A stretch of 33,535 bases of DNA from an uncultured Photobacterium sp. (GCA_947039005.1 CAMQXY010000028.1:1-33535); one strand, 5' to 3'. Shown: positions 18,892-28,714, counted from the stretch's first letter. A program made the numbers and translations. The notes: generated by a model not told the origin, from the sequence alone.

Positions 18892-21800
18892 ATGGCAGAA
18901 CCACGTTTTATCCACCTTCGAGTTCATAGTGATTATTCAATGATCGATGGCTTGGCGAAAGTGAAACCTATCGTTAAGCGCGCCGCTGAACTTGGCATGC
19001 CAGCTCTGGCTCTGACTGACTTTACTAACCTTTGTGGTCTAGTAAAGTTTTATTTTGCTGCCCACGATGCGGGTCTGAAGCCGATTATAGGTGCTGATTT
19101 TAAAGTACAAAGCCAAGAAATGGGCGATGAGCTATTTGAACTCACTATTCTCGCTGCCAATAATGAAGGGTACAAAAACCTAACATTATTAATTTCAGAA
19201 GCGTATCAGCGTGGTCATGTTCAGCATCAGCCAGTGATTGATAAAGAATGGCTGATTAAGCACCGTGAAGGGTTAATTATCTTATCTGGTGGTAGAACAG
19301 GGGATGTCGGGCGTGCATTACTAAAAGGTAATCAACAGTTAACGGACGCTTGTGTTACTTTTTATCAAACCTATTTCTCTGATAGCTATTATTTAGAATT
19401 GGTTCGCACAGGGCGTATTGATGAAGATGCTTATCTTCATTTTGCGGTTGAGTTAGCGGAACGATGTGACTTGCCTGTGGTTGCAACCAATGATGTGCGA
19501 TTATTGACCGCTGATCAATTTGACGCTCATGAGATCCGCGTTGCGATCCATGATGGTTACACCATGGTCGATCCTAACCGACCTAAGCTTTACAGTGAAC
19601 AGCAGTATTTGCGCAGCGAAGATGAGATGTGCGAGTTGTTTGCTGATATTCCTGAAGCATTGCAAAACTCGGTAGAAATCGCCAAACGCTGTAATGTGAC
19701 AGTGCGTTTAGGGGAATATTTCCTGCCGAATTTCCCGACTGGTGACATGAGTATCGAAGACTTCTTGGTGACTAAATCCCAACAAGGTCTTGAAGAGCGA
19801 CTTGAATTTCTATTTCCTGATCCAGAGGTTCGTGCCCAACGTCGCCCTGAATATGATGAACGTTTAGAAATCGAATTGAAAGTTGTTAACCAAATGGGAT
19901 TTCCTGGTTACTTCTTGATCGTCATGGAATTTATTCAGTGGTCAAAAGATAACGATGTCCCTGTAGGTCCTGGTCGAGGGTCTGGTGCTGGTTCATTGGT
20001 GGCTTATGCCTTAAAAATTACCGATCTTGATCCACTTGAGTTTGATTTACTGTTCGAACGTTTTCTTAACCCTGAACGTGTATCCATGCCCGATTTCGAT
20101 ATCGACTTTTGTATGGATAAACGTGATTTAGTGATTGATCACGTTGCTGAAATGTATGGTCGTAACGCGGTATCACAGATCATTACTTTCGGTACTATGG
20201 CAGCAAAAGCGGTTATTCGCGATGTGGGTCGTGTGCTTGGGCATCCGTATGGCTTTGTCGATCGTCTTTCTAAATTAATTCCAGCAGAACCTGGAATGAC
20301 GCTCGAAAAAGCGTTTGAAGTTGAGCCTCAACTTGGTCAAGCTTATGAAGCTGATGAAGAAATTCGTGATCTGATTGATATGTGCCGCATCTTAGAAGGT
20401 GTGACACGTAATGCCGGTAAACACGCTGGTGGTGTGGTTATTTCACCAACAACCATCACCGATTTCGCACCATTGTATTGTGATGCTGAAGGTAATAACC
20501 CTGTCACCCAATTTGATAAAAATGATGTTGAAACCGCAGGCTTAGTGAAGTTTGACTTCTTAGGTTTACGTACGTTAACCATCATTGATTGGGCGTTAGG
20601 GATGATCAACCCGCGTCGTGCAGAGCAAGGATTAGATCCAATTAACATTGCTGCAATTCCAATGGCAGATAAAAAGTCATTTGATATGTTGCAACGTTCG
20701 GAGTCAACCGCGGTATTCCAGTTGGAATCCCGTGGTATGAAAGATTTGATTAAACGTCTGCAACCCGACTGTTTTGAAGATATGATCGCCTTGGTGGCAC
20801 TTTTCCGCCCCGGTCCATTACAATCAGGCATGGTAGATAACTTTATCGACCGTAAGCATGGTCGTGAAGCAGTATCTTACCCTGATGAAAAATGGCAACA
20901 TGAATCGTTAAAAGAAATTCTTGATCCCACCTACGGTATTATTCTGTATCAAGAACAGGTAATGCAGATTGCACAGGTACTGGCTGGCTACACCCTTGGT
21001 GGTGCCGACATGTTGCGTCGTGCAATGGGTAAGAAAAAAGCCTCAGAAATGGCTAAACAGCGGGCAGTATTTGAGCAAGGAGCTATCGACAACGGTGTTG
21101 ATGGCGAACTGTCGATGAAAATCTTTGACTTGGTAGAGAAATTTGCCGGTTATGGTTTTAACAAATCGCACTCAGCTGCTTATGCGTTGGTGTCGTACCA
21201 AACGTTATGGCTTAAAGCGCATTATCCTGCCGAATTTATGGCGGCGGTAATGACGGCGGATATGGATAATACTGATAAGATCATTAGCTTGGTTGACGAA
21301 TGTCATCGCATGAATCTTAAATTATTACCGCCAGATGTTAATAAAGGTTTATACCGCTTCAACGTTGATGATGAAGGTGCGGTCGTTTATGGTATCGGTG
21401 CTGTTAAAGGTGTTGGTGAAGGCCCGATTGGAAATATTATTAGTGCCCGTGAAAAAGACGGCCATTTTAAAGATTTATTTGATTTCTGTGCCCGTATTGA
21501 TACTAAAAAGGTCAATAAGCGTGTTCTGGAAAAGTTAATTAAATCAGGCGCACTGGATCGCTTAGGTCCAAACCGTGCAGCAATGTTAGCAACACTGGAC
21601 GATGCGATTAAAGCAGCGAGTCAACACCATAAAGCACAAGCATCGGGTCAAGAAGATCTGTTTGGCGTTTTAACTGAAGCGCCTGAAGAAGTTGAACATG
21701 CTTATGCTAATATTGCAGAAGCACCAGAAAGTGTTTGGCTGGAAGGTGAGCGTGAAACATTAGGGTTATACTTAACAGGTCACCCAATTAATGCTTATAT

Positions 21801-22371
21801 TTCAGAATTAAAGCATTACACCACTTGGCGTTTAAAAGATGCGCAGCAAACAGGGCGTGATAAAGTTGCCTCGGTTGCTGGGTTGGTGATTGCCGCTCGA
21901 GTGATGACGACTAAGCGTGGCAGTCGCATTGGTTTAATGACATTAGATGATCGTTCGGGTCGCATGGAGGTGATGTTATTCACTGATGCTCTCGATCGTT
22001 ACATGGATTTGCTCGAAAAAGACAAAATAGTGGTCGTATCTGGACAGGTCAGCTTTGATGATTTCAATGGTGGCCTTAGAATGTCAGCACGTGAAGTACT
22101 CGATATTTCAGAAGCACGAGAAAAACATCTTCGCGGTGTCGCTATTTCAGTAACGGAAGAGCAGATCGACGAACAATTTTTTTCCCGTTTCAGCCAAGTG
22201 CTGGAACCGCATAGAGCAGGTACTGTGCCTGTTCATATGTATTATCAGCGCTCGAATGCTCGGGCCAAGTTTACCCTAGGAACTGAGTGGCGGGTAACGC
22301 CTGCCGATAAACTATTATCGGACTTGAAAATACTCTTAGGTGATAAGCAGGTCGAGCTTGAGTTTAATTAA
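18892..22371 (+). CDS. dnaE: DNA polymerase III alpha subunit
   Basis: DnaE is the replicative polymerase subunit. The 1159-residue protein has the N-terminal PHP domain ([17 protein letters not shown]), the polymerase palm with catalytic D401 and D403 in PDFDIDF and D555 in VKFDFLGL, at E. coli positions, then finger segments, a helix-hairpin-helix region, an OB fold ([20 protein letters not shown]) and the tau-binding C-terminus. Length matches E. coli (1160). It follows rnhB after a terminator and precedes accA, the standard order. Confidence 0.98.
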   Translation: MAEPRFIHLRVHSDYSMIDGLAKVKPIVKRAAELGMPALALTDFTNLCGLVKFYFAAHDAGLKPIIGADFKVQSQEMGDELFELTILAANNEGYKNLTLLISEAYQRGHVQHQPVIDKEWLIKHREGLIILSGGRTGDVGRALLKGNQQLTDACVTFYQTYFSDSYYLELVRTGRIDEDAYLHFAVELAERCDLPVVATNDVRLLTADQFDAHEIRVAIHDGYTMVDPNRPKLYSEQQYLRSEDEMCELFADIPEALQNSVEIAKRCNVTVRLGEYFLPNFPTGDMSIEDFLVTKSQQGLEERLEFLFPDPEVRAQRRPEYDERLEIELKVVNQMGFPGYFLIVMEFIQWSKDNDVPVGPGRGSGAGSLVAYALKITDLDPLEFDLLFERFLNPERVSMPDFDIDFCMDKRDLVIDHVAEMYGRNAVSQIITFGTMAAKAVIRDVGRVLGHPYGFVDRLSKLIPAEPGMTLEKAFEVEPQLGQAYEADEEIRDLIDMCRILEGVTRNAGKHAGGVVISPTTITDFAPLYCDAEGNNPVTQFDKNDVETAGLVKFDFLGLRTLTIIDWALGMINPRRAEQGLDPINIAAIPMADKKSFDMLQRSESTAVFQLESRGMKDLIKRLQPDCFEDMIALVALFRPGPLQSGMVDNFIDRKHGREAVSYPDEKWQHESLKEILDPTYGIILYQEQVMQIAQVLAGYTLGGADMLRRAMGKKKASEMAKQRAVFEQGAIDNGVDGELSMKIFDLVEKFAGYGFNKSHSAAYALVSYQTLWLKAHYPAEFMAAVMTADMDNTDKIISLVDECHRMNLKLLPPDVNKGLYRFNVDDEGAVVYGIGAVKGVGEGPIGNIISAREKDGHFKDLFDFCARIDTKKVNKRVLEKLIKSGALDRLGPNRAAMLATLDDAIKAASQHHKAQASGQEDLFGVLTEAPEEVEHAYANIAEAPESVWLEGERETLGLYLTGHPINAYISELKHYTTWRLKDAQQTGRDKVASVAGLVIAARVMTTKRGSRIGLMTLDDRSGRMEVMLFTDALDRYMDLLEKDKIVVVSGQVSFDDFNGGLRMSAREVLDISEAREKHLRGVAISVTEEQIDEQFFSRFSQVLEPHRAGTVPVHMYYQRSNARAKFTLGTEWRVTPADKLLSDLKILLGDKQVELEFN

Positions 22372-22390
22372 GTTAGCTTATTATTTGTGG

Positions 22391-22410
22391 TAGGGTATAA
22401 CTAAACCCTA
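22391..22410 (+). other. Small hairpin between dnaE and accA
   Basis: TAGGGT (22391-22396) pairs with ACCCTA (22405-22410) around an 8-base loop. There is no U-tract, so it is probably not a terminator. Confidence 0.4.
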
Positions 22411-22442
22411 TCATTAAAATAAGCAAAAGGATTTTAAGTGGT

Positions 22443-23402
22443 ATGAGCCTGAACTTCCTCGAGTTTGAACAACCGATTGCAGAATTAGAAGCAAAGATTG
22501 AAGCACTGCGTGATGTATCGCGTCGTGATGAATCTAACTCGGTTGATCTTGAAAAAGAAATTGAGCAACTAGAAAAGAAAAGCCTCGAATTAACTAAGAA
22601 AATCTTTGGTGATCTTGGTGCCTGGCAGGTTGCGCAACTCGCACGCCATCCTCAGCGCCCATATACTTTTGATTATGTCGAGCACATGTTCGAAGAGTTT
22701 GATGAATTAGCTGGTGATCGTGCTTTTGCTGACGATAAAGCATTAGTTGGTGGTATTGCGCGTATTGATGGTCGCCCAATTATGGTTATTGGTCATCAAA
22801 AAGGTCGCGGTACGACTGAAAAAGTTAAACGTAACTTTGGTATGCCAAAACCTGAAGGCTATCGTAAAGCATTGCGCCTAATGAAAATGGCGGAACGTTT
22901 TAAAATGCCGATCATTACCTTCATTGATACAGCAGGAGCTTATCCTGGTGTGGGTGCTGAAGAGCGTGGTCAAGCAGAAGCTATCGCAGCTAACTTAAAA
23001 GCAATGTCAGGTCTTACTGTACCTGTTATTTGTAATGTAGTCGGTGAAGGTGGTTCTGGTGGTGCATTAGCTATTGGTGTTGGTGATTGCGTTAACATGC
23101 TGCAATACTCAACCTATTCAGTTATTTCACCTGAAGGTTGTGCATCTATTTTATGGCGTGACGCTGATAAAGCCCCACAAGCTGCTGAAGCGATGGGACT
23201 GACGGCTCCTCGTTTAAAAGAGCTTGAGCTAATCGATAATATTATCGAAGAGCCATTAGGTGGCGCACATCGTAATGTGCCATTAATGGCAAATACGCTA
23301 AAAGCACAAATTAAAGCGACATTAGAAGAGTTAGATCAGCTTGATACTGAAGCATTACTTGAGCGTCGTTACCAGCGTTTAATGAGCTACGGCTACTGTT
23401 AA
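22443..23402 (+). CDS. accA: Acetyl-CoA carboxylase carboxyltransferase, alpha subunit
   Basis: AccA with AccD moves the carboxyl group from biotin to acetyl-CoA to make malonyl-CoA, the entry to fatty acid synthesis. The 319-residue protein equals E. coli AccA in length. Seen are the N-terminal coiled-coil segment [61 protein letters not shown] and [17 protein letters not shown], the oxyanion-hole region. The ATG lies 12 bases after AAAAGG, a long spacing. A GTG 5 bases upstream is out of frame and stops at once. Confidence 0.98.
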   Translation: MSLNFLEFEQPIAELEAKIEALRDVSRRDESNSVDLEKEIEQLEKKSLELTKKIFGDLGAWQVAQLARHPQRPYTFDYVEHMFEEFDELAGDRAFADDKALVGGIARIDGRPIMVIGHQKGRGTTEKVKRNFGMPKPEGYRKALRLMKMAERFKMPIITFIDTAGAYPGVGAEERGQAEAIAANLKAMSGLTVPVICNVVGEGGSGGALAIGVGDCVNMLQYSTYSVISPEGCASILWRDADKAPQAAEAMGLTAPRLKELELIDNIIEEPLGGAHRNVPLMANTLKAQIKATLEELDQLDTEALLERRYQRLMSYGYC

Positions 23403-23428
23403 TCGTTGCGGTTTATGCATGTATAAAT

Positions 23429-23457
23429 AAGGTCAGCATTTATGCTGGCCTTTTTTT
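23429..23457 (+). terminator. Rho-independent terminator after accA
   Basis: AAGGTCAGCA (23429-23438) pairs with TGCTGGCCTT (23443-23452) with one G-U pair, around TTTA, followed by a run of T. It is a clear terminator. Confidence 0.87.
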
Positions 23458-23548
23458 ATCTGTTTATGTGCAGCAATGTGGTTTGTCGGTGTTGGTTAAT
23501 CCACTGCTGGTATAGACTAGACAGTCTGTTTTTTGAAGAAATAAGCCG

Positions 23549-24865
23549 ATGTTGTATTCTCATTTTTGTCATCAAATATTTGCCTATCCACCACGAACTC
23601 AACGATTAGTATTAGCGTTAAGCGGTGGCTTAGATTCACGGGTGATGCTGGATTTATTAGCCCGATTTATTCGTCAATATCCTGATTATCATGCGCATGC
23701 CGTGTATGTTCATCATGGACTCAGTACTAATGCTGATCTTTGGGCGCAGCAATGTGTCTCTTGGGCAATGGCTAGTGGTATTGAGTGTGATATTGAACGG
23801 GTACATTGTGAATTAGGCGGTGGTGCAAGCGTTGAACAAGCCGCACGTGATGCGCGTTATCAAGCATTATCAAATCATATTCAAGCGGGTGATACATTAC
23901 TAACAGCGCAACATGCTGATGATCAAATTGAAACCGTATTATTAGCCTTAAAACGAGGCAGTGGTCCTGCTGGATTAGCGGCAATGCCTGTTTTAACGAC
24001 GTTTGCAATCGGACAACATTTACGACCATTACTAACAATTAGCCGTGCAGATATCGAAGCCTATGGTAAGCAGCATCAATTACAGTGGGTCGAAGATGAG
24101 AGCAATCAAGATCAGCGTTATGATCGCAATTTTATTCGTCATCAGATAACACCTCTGCTTAATGATCGTTGGTCGGGCATACGCAAAGCGGTAAGTCGTA
24201 GTGCATATTTATGTGGTGAACAAGAAGGCTTGTTAGAAGAATTGTTAAGCCTTCACTTACAGTCAGCGTTGCAAACCGACGGTAGTTTACTGATTTCTGA
24301 AAATCTCAGTGCTCGTTTAGGGATGGCATTAATTCGACAATGGTTAAAACAACAAGCGGTGATCATGCCGTCACTTGCTCAGCTTGAACAAATTTGGTTT
24401 AACTTAGTACAGGCAAAAGTCGATGCCAATCCGCAAGTGTGTTGGCAACAGTATCAAGTCCGTCGCTACCAACAGCAATTATATCTATTAGAGCAATGGC
24501 CGGATATTAGTGATTGGCAGCACCAGTTAATGATTGGTAAACCTTGTCAGTTACCACAAGCATTAGGGTGTGTGTGTTTGCAGCAACAAACTCATACTGG
24601 ATTACGATTACCCTATGCTGATGAAGTAGTATCAGTCCGATTTGATTACTTAGGTCCAGAGATCAAACCTCAAGGACGTAGTGGTAAGCGTAAGTTTAAA
24701 AAATTGCTGCAAGAATATCAGGTGCCAAGCTGGTTACGTCGTCGTACACCGATGCTGTTTTATGGCGAGCAATTAGTCGCAATGGCTGATGTGTTTGTGG
24801 TTGATGAATTTGTTGCACCTATGACCGCCACGACTGTGGTGCAATTTAAATGGCAACGTTCATAA
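23549..24865 (+). CDS. tilS: tRNA(Ile)-lysidine synthase
   Basis: TilS attaches lysine to C34 of the CAU-anticodon tRNA(Ile), changing it to read AUA. The 438-residue protein has the PP-loop SGGLDS at 25-30 (the usual form is SGGxDS), then LLTAQHADDQIETVLLALKRGSG, and DESNQDQRYDRNFIRHQI. The C-terminal tRNA-binding domains end with RSGKRKFKKLLQEYQVPSWLRRR, typical of the long proteobacterial form. In E. coli two genes separate accA and tilS; here they are adjacent. Confidence 0.96.
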   Translation: MLYSHFCHQIFAYPPRTQRLVLALSGGLDSRVMLDLLARFIRQYPDYHAHAVYVHHGLSTNADLWAQQCVSWAMASGIECDIERVHCELGGGASVEQAARDARYQALSNHIQAGDTLLTAQHADDQIETVLLALKRGSGPAGLAAMPVLTTFAIGQHLRPLLTISRADIEAYGKQHQLQWVEDESNQDQRYDRNFIRHQITPLLNDRWSGIRKAVSRSAYLCGEQEGLLEELLSLHLQSALQTDGSLLISENLSARLGMALIRQWLKQQAVIMPSLAQLEQIWFNLVQAKVDANPQVCWQQYQVRRYQQQLYLLEQWPDISDWQHQLMIGKPCQLPQALGCVCLQQQTHTGLRLPYADEVVSVRFDYLGPEIKPQGRSGKRKFKKLLQEYQVPSWLRRRTPMLFYGEQLVAMADVFVVDEFVAPMTATTVVQFKWQRS

Positions 24866-24911
24866 TATTCTAGTGCGTTTATCTTCTATTTACCCTCGCC
24901 TTACACCAACG

Positions 24912-24942
24912 CCGTATATGTTAAATAATTTAACATATACGG
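24912..24942. repeat. 31-base perfect inverted repeat after tilS
   Basis: CCGTATATGTTAAAT (24912-24926) and ATTTAACATATACGG (24928-24942) are exact complements with one base between. It begins 46 bases after the tilS stop. The U-tract is poor (TTGTTAAAT), so it could be a weak terminator, a cruciform or a protein site. A 14-base palindrome AATAAATATTTATT follows at 24949-24962. Confidence 0.7.
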
Positions 24943-24977
24943 TTGTTAAATAAATATTTATTCAGAGAGATATTCTT

Positions 24978-25006
24978 TTGTTGCTAAAATATTAGAGGCA
25001 TATTAT
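24978..25006 (+). promoter_or_regulatory. Promoter of the aromatic amino acid permease gene
   Basis: TTGTTG (24978-24983) and TATTAT (25001-25006) are separated by 17 bases. The -35 is weak and the -10 is good. The start would fall near 25012, inside the TrpR-type operator that follows directly. Confidence 0.55.
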
Positions 25007-25026
25007 TGTACTAGTTCGCTGATACA
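25007..25026 (+). promoter_or_regulatory. Probable TrpR operator
   Basis: TGTACTAGTTCGCTGATACA is an imperfect palindrome: GTACTAG on the left is a perfect TrpR half-site, and CTGATAC on the right is a two-mismatch copy of CTAGTAC. It resembles the E. coli mtr and aroL trp operators as I remember them. It abuts the -10 element, so bound repressor would block transcription when tryptophan is abundant. Confidence 0.65.
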
Positions 25027-25051
25027 AGGCTGTGTTAATAAAGGATAGAAT

Positions 25052-26263
25052 ATGAGCAAACCATCGACACTTGGAGGCGCATGCATTATTGCTAGTGTGT
25101 GTGTAGGCGCAGGTATGCTTGGGTTACCAAGTGCAGGTGCTGGAGCGTGGACATTATGGACCATACTCGCGATCTCAGTAACGATGGTGATGATGACATT
25201 ATCTGGTTGGCTATTACTTGAAGCATTAAAGCACTATGAGTTTAAAGTTTCATTTAATACCATCACCAAAGATGTACTTAAAGGCAAAGTGAATGCGATC
25301 AATAATCTCTCATTATATTTTGTGGGTGGGATTCTGCTTTATGCTTATATTTCTTCATCGGGTATGATTTTTGGCGGCTTATTGGATATTAATGTCAAAT
25401 TGGCATCGGTATTATTTGTGATTGCTTCTTCTGTTTTTGTACTTCATTCAACCCGCGCTGTTGATCGTATCTCCGTTTTATTAATTATTTTTATGGCGAT
25501 CAGCTTTATTATTGGCATTTCTGGTCTTGCGACCAATATTCAGGTACCCACTTTACTGGATAGTCTTGACTCACAAACCAGCCTTTCTCCTTATGCCCTC
25601 GCAATTTTGCCGGTAGCATTAACCTCTTTTGGTTATCATCATTCGGTGAGCACGATGCGTGATTATTACCGAGATGAAAATCGTGCCAAAAATGCCATTT
25701 TAGGTGGAACATTAATTGCCTTAACGTTTTATGTTATTTGGGTGGTATGTATTTTTGGTAATTTACCGCGTACACAATTCGGACCTATTGTCGCTGCTGG
25801 TGGTAGTGTTGATGCGTTAATGACAGCATTAGGTACTGTGGTAAATTCTGACAGCGTTAAACAAGCACTTAATATTTTCTCGATTGCTGCAGTCGTGTCA
25901 TCATTTATTGGGGTTGGTTTAGGGGTATTTGATTACCTTGCTGATTTTTTCGGTTTTGAAGATACCAAACAAGGACGCTTTAAAACCTGGGCAGTAACAT
26001 TTATTCCGCCATTAGTGTTTTCATTATTTGCCCCATTTGGGTTTGTGGCTGCGATTGGTTTAGCCGGTGCTGCAGCAACAATCTGGACCTGTATTATTCC
26101 TGCTTTATTAGCAAAAAAACTGCGTCAGCGTCAGCCTGAACAACAAGGGTTTATTGTTCCTGGTGGTAATGTAACAGTTTATGCCGTGATTGTTTTTGGG
26201 GTATTAACCGCTATTTTTCATATTTTGGCAATGGCGAATATTTTACCTGTATTGAAAGGGTAA
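25052..26263 (+). CDS. mtr: Tryptophan/aromatic amino acid permease (Mtr/TyrP type)
   Basis: This 403-residue inner-membrane protein has about eleven hydrophobic segments and belongs to the hydroxy/aromatic amino acid permease family, which imports amino acids by proton symport. Family features: GGACIIASVCVGAGMLGLP at the N-terminus, the FNTITKD segment, LPVALTSFGYHHSVSTM, and GVGLGVFDYLADFFGFED near residues 290-307. Several stretches resemble E. coli Mtr (FNTITKDLL, YAYIS, GVFDYLAD), and the TrpR-type operator upstream supports tryptophan as substrate; tyrosine (TyrP-like) remains possible. The ribosome binding site AAAGGA lies 6 bases before the ATG. It stands alone and ends at a bidirectional terminator. 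Confidence 0.85.
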   Translation: MSKPSTLGGACIIASVCVGAGMLGLPSAGAGAWTLWTILAISVTMVMMTLSGWLLLEALKHYEFKVSFNTITKDVLKGKVNAINNLSLYFVGGILLYAYISSSGMIFGGLLDINVKLASVLFVIASSVFVLHSTRAVDRISVLLIIFMAISFIIGISGLATNIQVPTLLDSLDSQTSLSPYALAILPVALTSFGYHHSVSTMRDYYRDENRAKNAILGGTLIALTFYVIWVVCIFGNLPRTQFGPIVAAGGSVDALMTALGTVVNSDSVKQALNIFSIAAVVSSFIGVGLGVFDYLADFFGFEDTKQGRFKTWAVTFIPPLVFSLFAPFGFVAAIGLAGAAATIWTCIIPALLAKKLRQRQPEQQGFIVPGGNVTVYAVIVFGVLTAIFHILAMANILPVLKG

Positions 26264-26281
26264 CATTGAAAAAATAGTATA

Positions 26282-26311
26282 AAAAACGGCAGTGAGAGGA
26301 CTGCCGTTTTT
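26282..26311. terminator. Bidirectional terminator between mtr and the DUF4250-like gene
   Basis: AAAAACGGCAGT (26282-26293) pairs perfectly with ACTGCCGTTTTT (26300-26311) around GAGAGG. The flanking A and T runs serve both of the converging genes. Confidence 0.9.
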
Positions 26312-26340
26312 GGTTCAGTTTCTACATAATAGCTTATGCG

Positions 26341-26529
26341 TTAACGAAACTGCTGTACCTCAGGTAAGAAATCAAATCCGCCCGTCGCTAATTTTGCGAT
26401 TAATTGTTCACGGCTGATATCAAAAAATTTGACTAGATCATCCAGTGTATTAAATTCATCACGGATCTTCATATTGACAATGCTCATCAGCATCACGGTG
26501 TCCATGGTTTCAAATTTTGATAAATCCAT
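26341..26529 (-). CDS. Small DUF4250-like protein of unknown function
   Basis: This 62-residue acidic protein begins MDLSKFETMDTVMLMSIVNM and ends LPEVQQFR. The pattern (MD-x-VMLMSIVNMKIRDEF near the start, then a short helical stretch LDDLVKFFDI) fits the DUF4250 family as I recall it from Vibrio and Firmicutes; no function is known to me. There is no signal peptide or membrane segment. The ATG is 7 bases after GAGGA. It starts 3 bases after the yaeP stop, so the two genes form a tight pair. In E. coli the neighbour of yaeP is rof, which this protein does not resemble. Confidence 0.75.
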   Translation of the reverse strand: MDLSKFETMDTVMLMSIVNMKIRDEFNTLDDLVKFFDISREQLIAKLATGGFDFLPEVQQFR

Positions 26530-26532
26530 TGT

Positions 26533-26736
26533 TTAGTCCTCGTGATCACTAATTAGTAAATTTGCCGCAGCAAAGGCTGCTTGTTCACGGACATCTAATG
26601 GCAGCTCAGTATTTGCGGCAATATCATTCAATGTTTTAATTGCACACTTGATAGCAGTTGGAATATAGCCTTGATCACCACTGCCAATTTGGGCGTAAGT
26701 CACTCGAATTAATTCGCAACATTGATAAACTTGCAT
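26533..26736 (-). CDS. yaeP: YaeP family protein (UPF0253), function unknown
   Basis: From the ATG at 26736 the protein has 67 residues: [20 protein letters not shown] and so on, ending [15 protein letters not shown]. It matches E. coli YaeP (66 residues) in CELIR-x-xYA-x-I-x-SGD, GY-x-P-x-A and AA-x-AAANLL-x-SD. An in-frame start 9 codons upstream exists, but AAGGA lies 6 bases before 26736, which decides the start. It is a soluble, helical, cysteine-containing small protein. Its function is unknown. It is the first gene of a two-gene unit with the DUF4250-like gene. Confidence 0.88.
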   Translation of the reverse strand: MQVYQCCELIRVTYAQIGSGDQGYIPTAIKCAIKTLNDIAANTELPLDVREQAAFAAANLLISDHED

Positions 26737-26758
26737 GGTCTTTCCTTGGCTAAAAATA

Positions 26759-26794
26759 TTCACATAAGATCACAATAAAATGATCTTATGTGAA
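26759..26794 (-). promoter_or_regulatory. 14-bp perfect hairpin in front of the yaeP ribosome binding site
   Basis: TTCACATAAGATCA (26759-26772) and TGATCTTATGTGAA (26781-26794) are exact complements around an 8-base loop. On the yaeP strand the stem is followed by TATTTTTAG and then the AAGGA site, so it looks like an attenuator or an operator in the leader. Confidence 0.65.
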
Positions 26795-26872
26795 GCTATT
26801 TAAGCAGTGACTATGCTGGATATTATCATAGCAGCGAAAGAGATAAAAAATATTTGTGGTTATTTAGTTATA

Positions 26873-26902
26873 AAAAAAGCTGCCAAAATAGGCAGCTTTT
26901 TT
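26873..26902. terminator. Terminator after proS
   Basis: AAAAAAGCTGCC (26873-26884) pairs perfectly with GGCAGCTTTTTT (26891-26902) around AAAATA. On the minus strand it ends proS transcription 20 bases past the stop; the sequence is symmetric enough to work both ways. Confidence 0.9.
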
Positions 26903-26921
26903 AAAATAATAGGATACTTAA

Positions 26922-28637
26922 TTAAGCCATTTTTTGCTTAAGAAAATCCATAACATCAGCAGCAACAACTGCTTCTTTAATGCCTGTACGACGGTTCTTA
27001 TATTCCATCTCACCGTTTTCAAGGCTACGATCGCCAATCACGATTGTGTGAGGAATACCGATTAATTCCATGTCAGAGAACATCACACCTGGACGTTCTT
27101 TACGATCATCAAATAATACTTCGATACCCATTGCAGTTAGATCTGCATATAGCTTCTCTGCTGCTTCTTGAACGCGCTCTGATTTATGCATGTTCATTGG
27201 TACGATTGCGATTTGGAATGGCGCTAGTGCGTCAGGCCAGATGATGCCGTACTTATCGTTGTTTTGCTCGATAGCTGATGCTACAACACGTGAAACACCG
27301 ATACCGTAACAACCCATTTCTAGAATTGAACTCTTACCGTTTGAATCAAGTACGCTACAGTTCATTTTTTCAGAGTAGGTAGTCCCTAACTGGAAAATGT
27401 GACCGACTTCGATACCACGTTTTAGCATCAACGTACCTTGACCACATGGGCTCGGATCGCCTTCTACCACGTTACGTAGATCATCAACACGACCTAGCTC
27501 AACGTCACGACCCCAGTTAATACCGATGTTGTGTTTACCATCGATGTTAGCGCCAGCAGCAAAGTCACTCATTACAGCAACAGAACGGTCAACGATAACA
27601 GGTAGCTCAAGACCAACAGGACCTAGAGAGCCAGCACCGGCACCGATAAGCGCACGCATTTCTTCTTCAGTCGCCATCTCTAGTGGAGATGCAACTTCTG
27701 CAAGATTTTCTGCTTTAATTTCGTTAAGTTCGTGGTCACCACGGATGATCAATGCAACGATAGGTGCGTCGATTTCATCAGAAGCTTTAACAAATAATGT
27801 CTTAACTGTTTTCTCGATAGCAATACCGTGTTGTTCAACCAATTCTGCGATAGTTTTCGCATTTGGCGTATCAATCACTGTCATTGCTTGGGTTGGTTCA
27901 GCACGCTCAACAGCAGGGGCAATTGCTTCTGCTTTTTCGATGTTAGCTGCGTAATCTGATTCAGTAGAGAATGCAATTAAATCTTCGCCGCTTTCAGCCA
28001 ATACGTGGAACTCTTGAGAACCATTACCACCGATAGCACCTGAGTCAGCCAATACTGGACGGTACTCAAGACCCATGCGGTCGAAGGCTTTACAGTAAGC
28101 TGCATGCATTGTATCGAAAGATTTCTGTAGACCATCTTTATCGATATCGAAGCTGTAAGCATCCATCATGCAGAATTCACGTGCACGCATTACACCAAAA
28201 CGAGGACGACGCTCATCACGGAATTTAGTCTGAATTTGGTATAAGTTCAGCGGCAGTTGCTTGTAAGAACTAACTTCATTACGCACAAGGCTAGTGATAA
28301 CTTCTTCAGCTGTTGGGCTAAGTACAAACGGACGGAAATGACGGTCAGTAAAGCGAAGTAGTTCAGGGCCCATTTTTTCAGAGCGGCCTGTCTCTTCCCA
28401 TAATTCAAACGGCTGAACAACGGGCATCAAGGTTTCGATTGCGCCTGCATTGTCGATTTCTTGGCGAACGATGTTTTCGACTTTACGCAGCACACGCAGA
28501 CCTGTAGGTAGCCAAGTGTATAAACCTGAAGCTAGCTTACGGATCATGCCTGCACGTAGCATTAGTTGGTGACTAATGACTTCTGCGTCGTTTGGCGTCT
28601 CCTTCAGGGTAGAAAGAAGATATTTACTGGTACGCAT
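26922..28637 (-). CDS. proS: Prolyl-tRNA synthetase (bacterial type, with editing domain)
   Basis: ProS charges tRNA(Pro) with proline. The 571-residue protein is a class II synthetase: motif 2 lies in [20 protein letters not shown], motif 3 in [17 protein letters not shown]. Between them is the YbaK-like editing insertion (about residues 225-405, including [22 protein letters not shown] sequence [18 protein letters not shown]), which clears Ala-tRNA(Pro). The C-terminal anticodon-binding domain ends FLKQKMA. Length matches E. coli (572). It is followed by a terminator and preceded by a leader with two competing small hairpins. Confidence 0.98.
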   Translation of the reverse strand: MRTSKYLLSTLKETPNDAEVISHQLMLRAGMIRKLASGLYTWLPTGLRVLRKVENIVRQEIDNAGAIETLMPVVQPFELWEETGRSEKMGPELLRFTDRHFRPFVLSPTAEEVITSLVRNEVSSYKQLPLNLYQIQTKFRDERRPRFGVMRAREFCMMDAYSFDIDKDGLQKSFDTMHAAYCKAFDRMGLEYRPVLADSGAIGGNGSQEFHVLAESGEDLIAFSTESDYAANIEKAEAIAPAVERAEPTQAMTVIDTPNAKTIAELVEQHGIAIEKTVKTLFVKASDEIDAPIVALIIRGDHELNEIKAENLAEVASPLEMATEEEMRALIGAGAGSLGPVGLELPVIVDRSVAVMSDFAAGANIDGKHNIGINWGRDVELGRVDDLRNVVEGDPSPCGQGTLMLKRGIEVGHIFQLGTTYSEKMNCSVLDSNGKSSILEMGCYGIGVSRVVASAIEQNNDKYGIIWPDALAPFQIAIVPMNMHKSERVQEAAEKLYADLTAMGIEVLFDDRKERPGVMFSDMELIGIPHTIVIGDRSLENGEMEYKNRRTGIKEAVVAADVMDFLKQKMA

Positions 28638-28671
28638 TGATGGTATCCGTTATTGATAAAAGGAAAGAGAA

Positions 28672-28696
28672 GGAACTGATGTTCCACCCGTCAGTT
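28672..28696 (-). other. Overlapping alternative hairpins in the proS leader
   Basis: GGAAC/GTTCC (28672-28676 with 28681-28685) and AACTGA/TCAGTT (28674-28679 with 28691-28696) share bases and cannot form together. They lie about 35-60 bases before the proS start. The stems are short, so a regulatory role is only a possibility. Confidence 0.35.
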
Positions 28697-28714
28697 TGAT
28701 GACGATAGCCTGTT

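Noticed and set aside
20343..20831. 162-residue open frame on the minus strand within dnaE
   Set aside because: It is wholly antisense to the conserved polymerase core, has no ribosome binding site, and its sequence shows no family features.
24920..24935. TyrR box inside the palindrome upstream of the permease gene
   Set aside because: The arms TGTTAAA and TTTAACA recall TGTAAA-N6-TTTACA, but the key G and C are 13 bases apart instead of 14 and the inner bases differ.
26761..26776. CRP site at the yaeP hairpin (TGTGATCTTATGTGA)
   Set aside because: The two TGTGA elements are direct, not inverted, so the site lacks the CRP palindrome.
27526..27954. 142-residue open frame antisense to proS
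   Set aside because: It is low-complexity, Ser/Ala/Ile-rich and mirrors the codon pattern of proS; there is no sign of independent coding.
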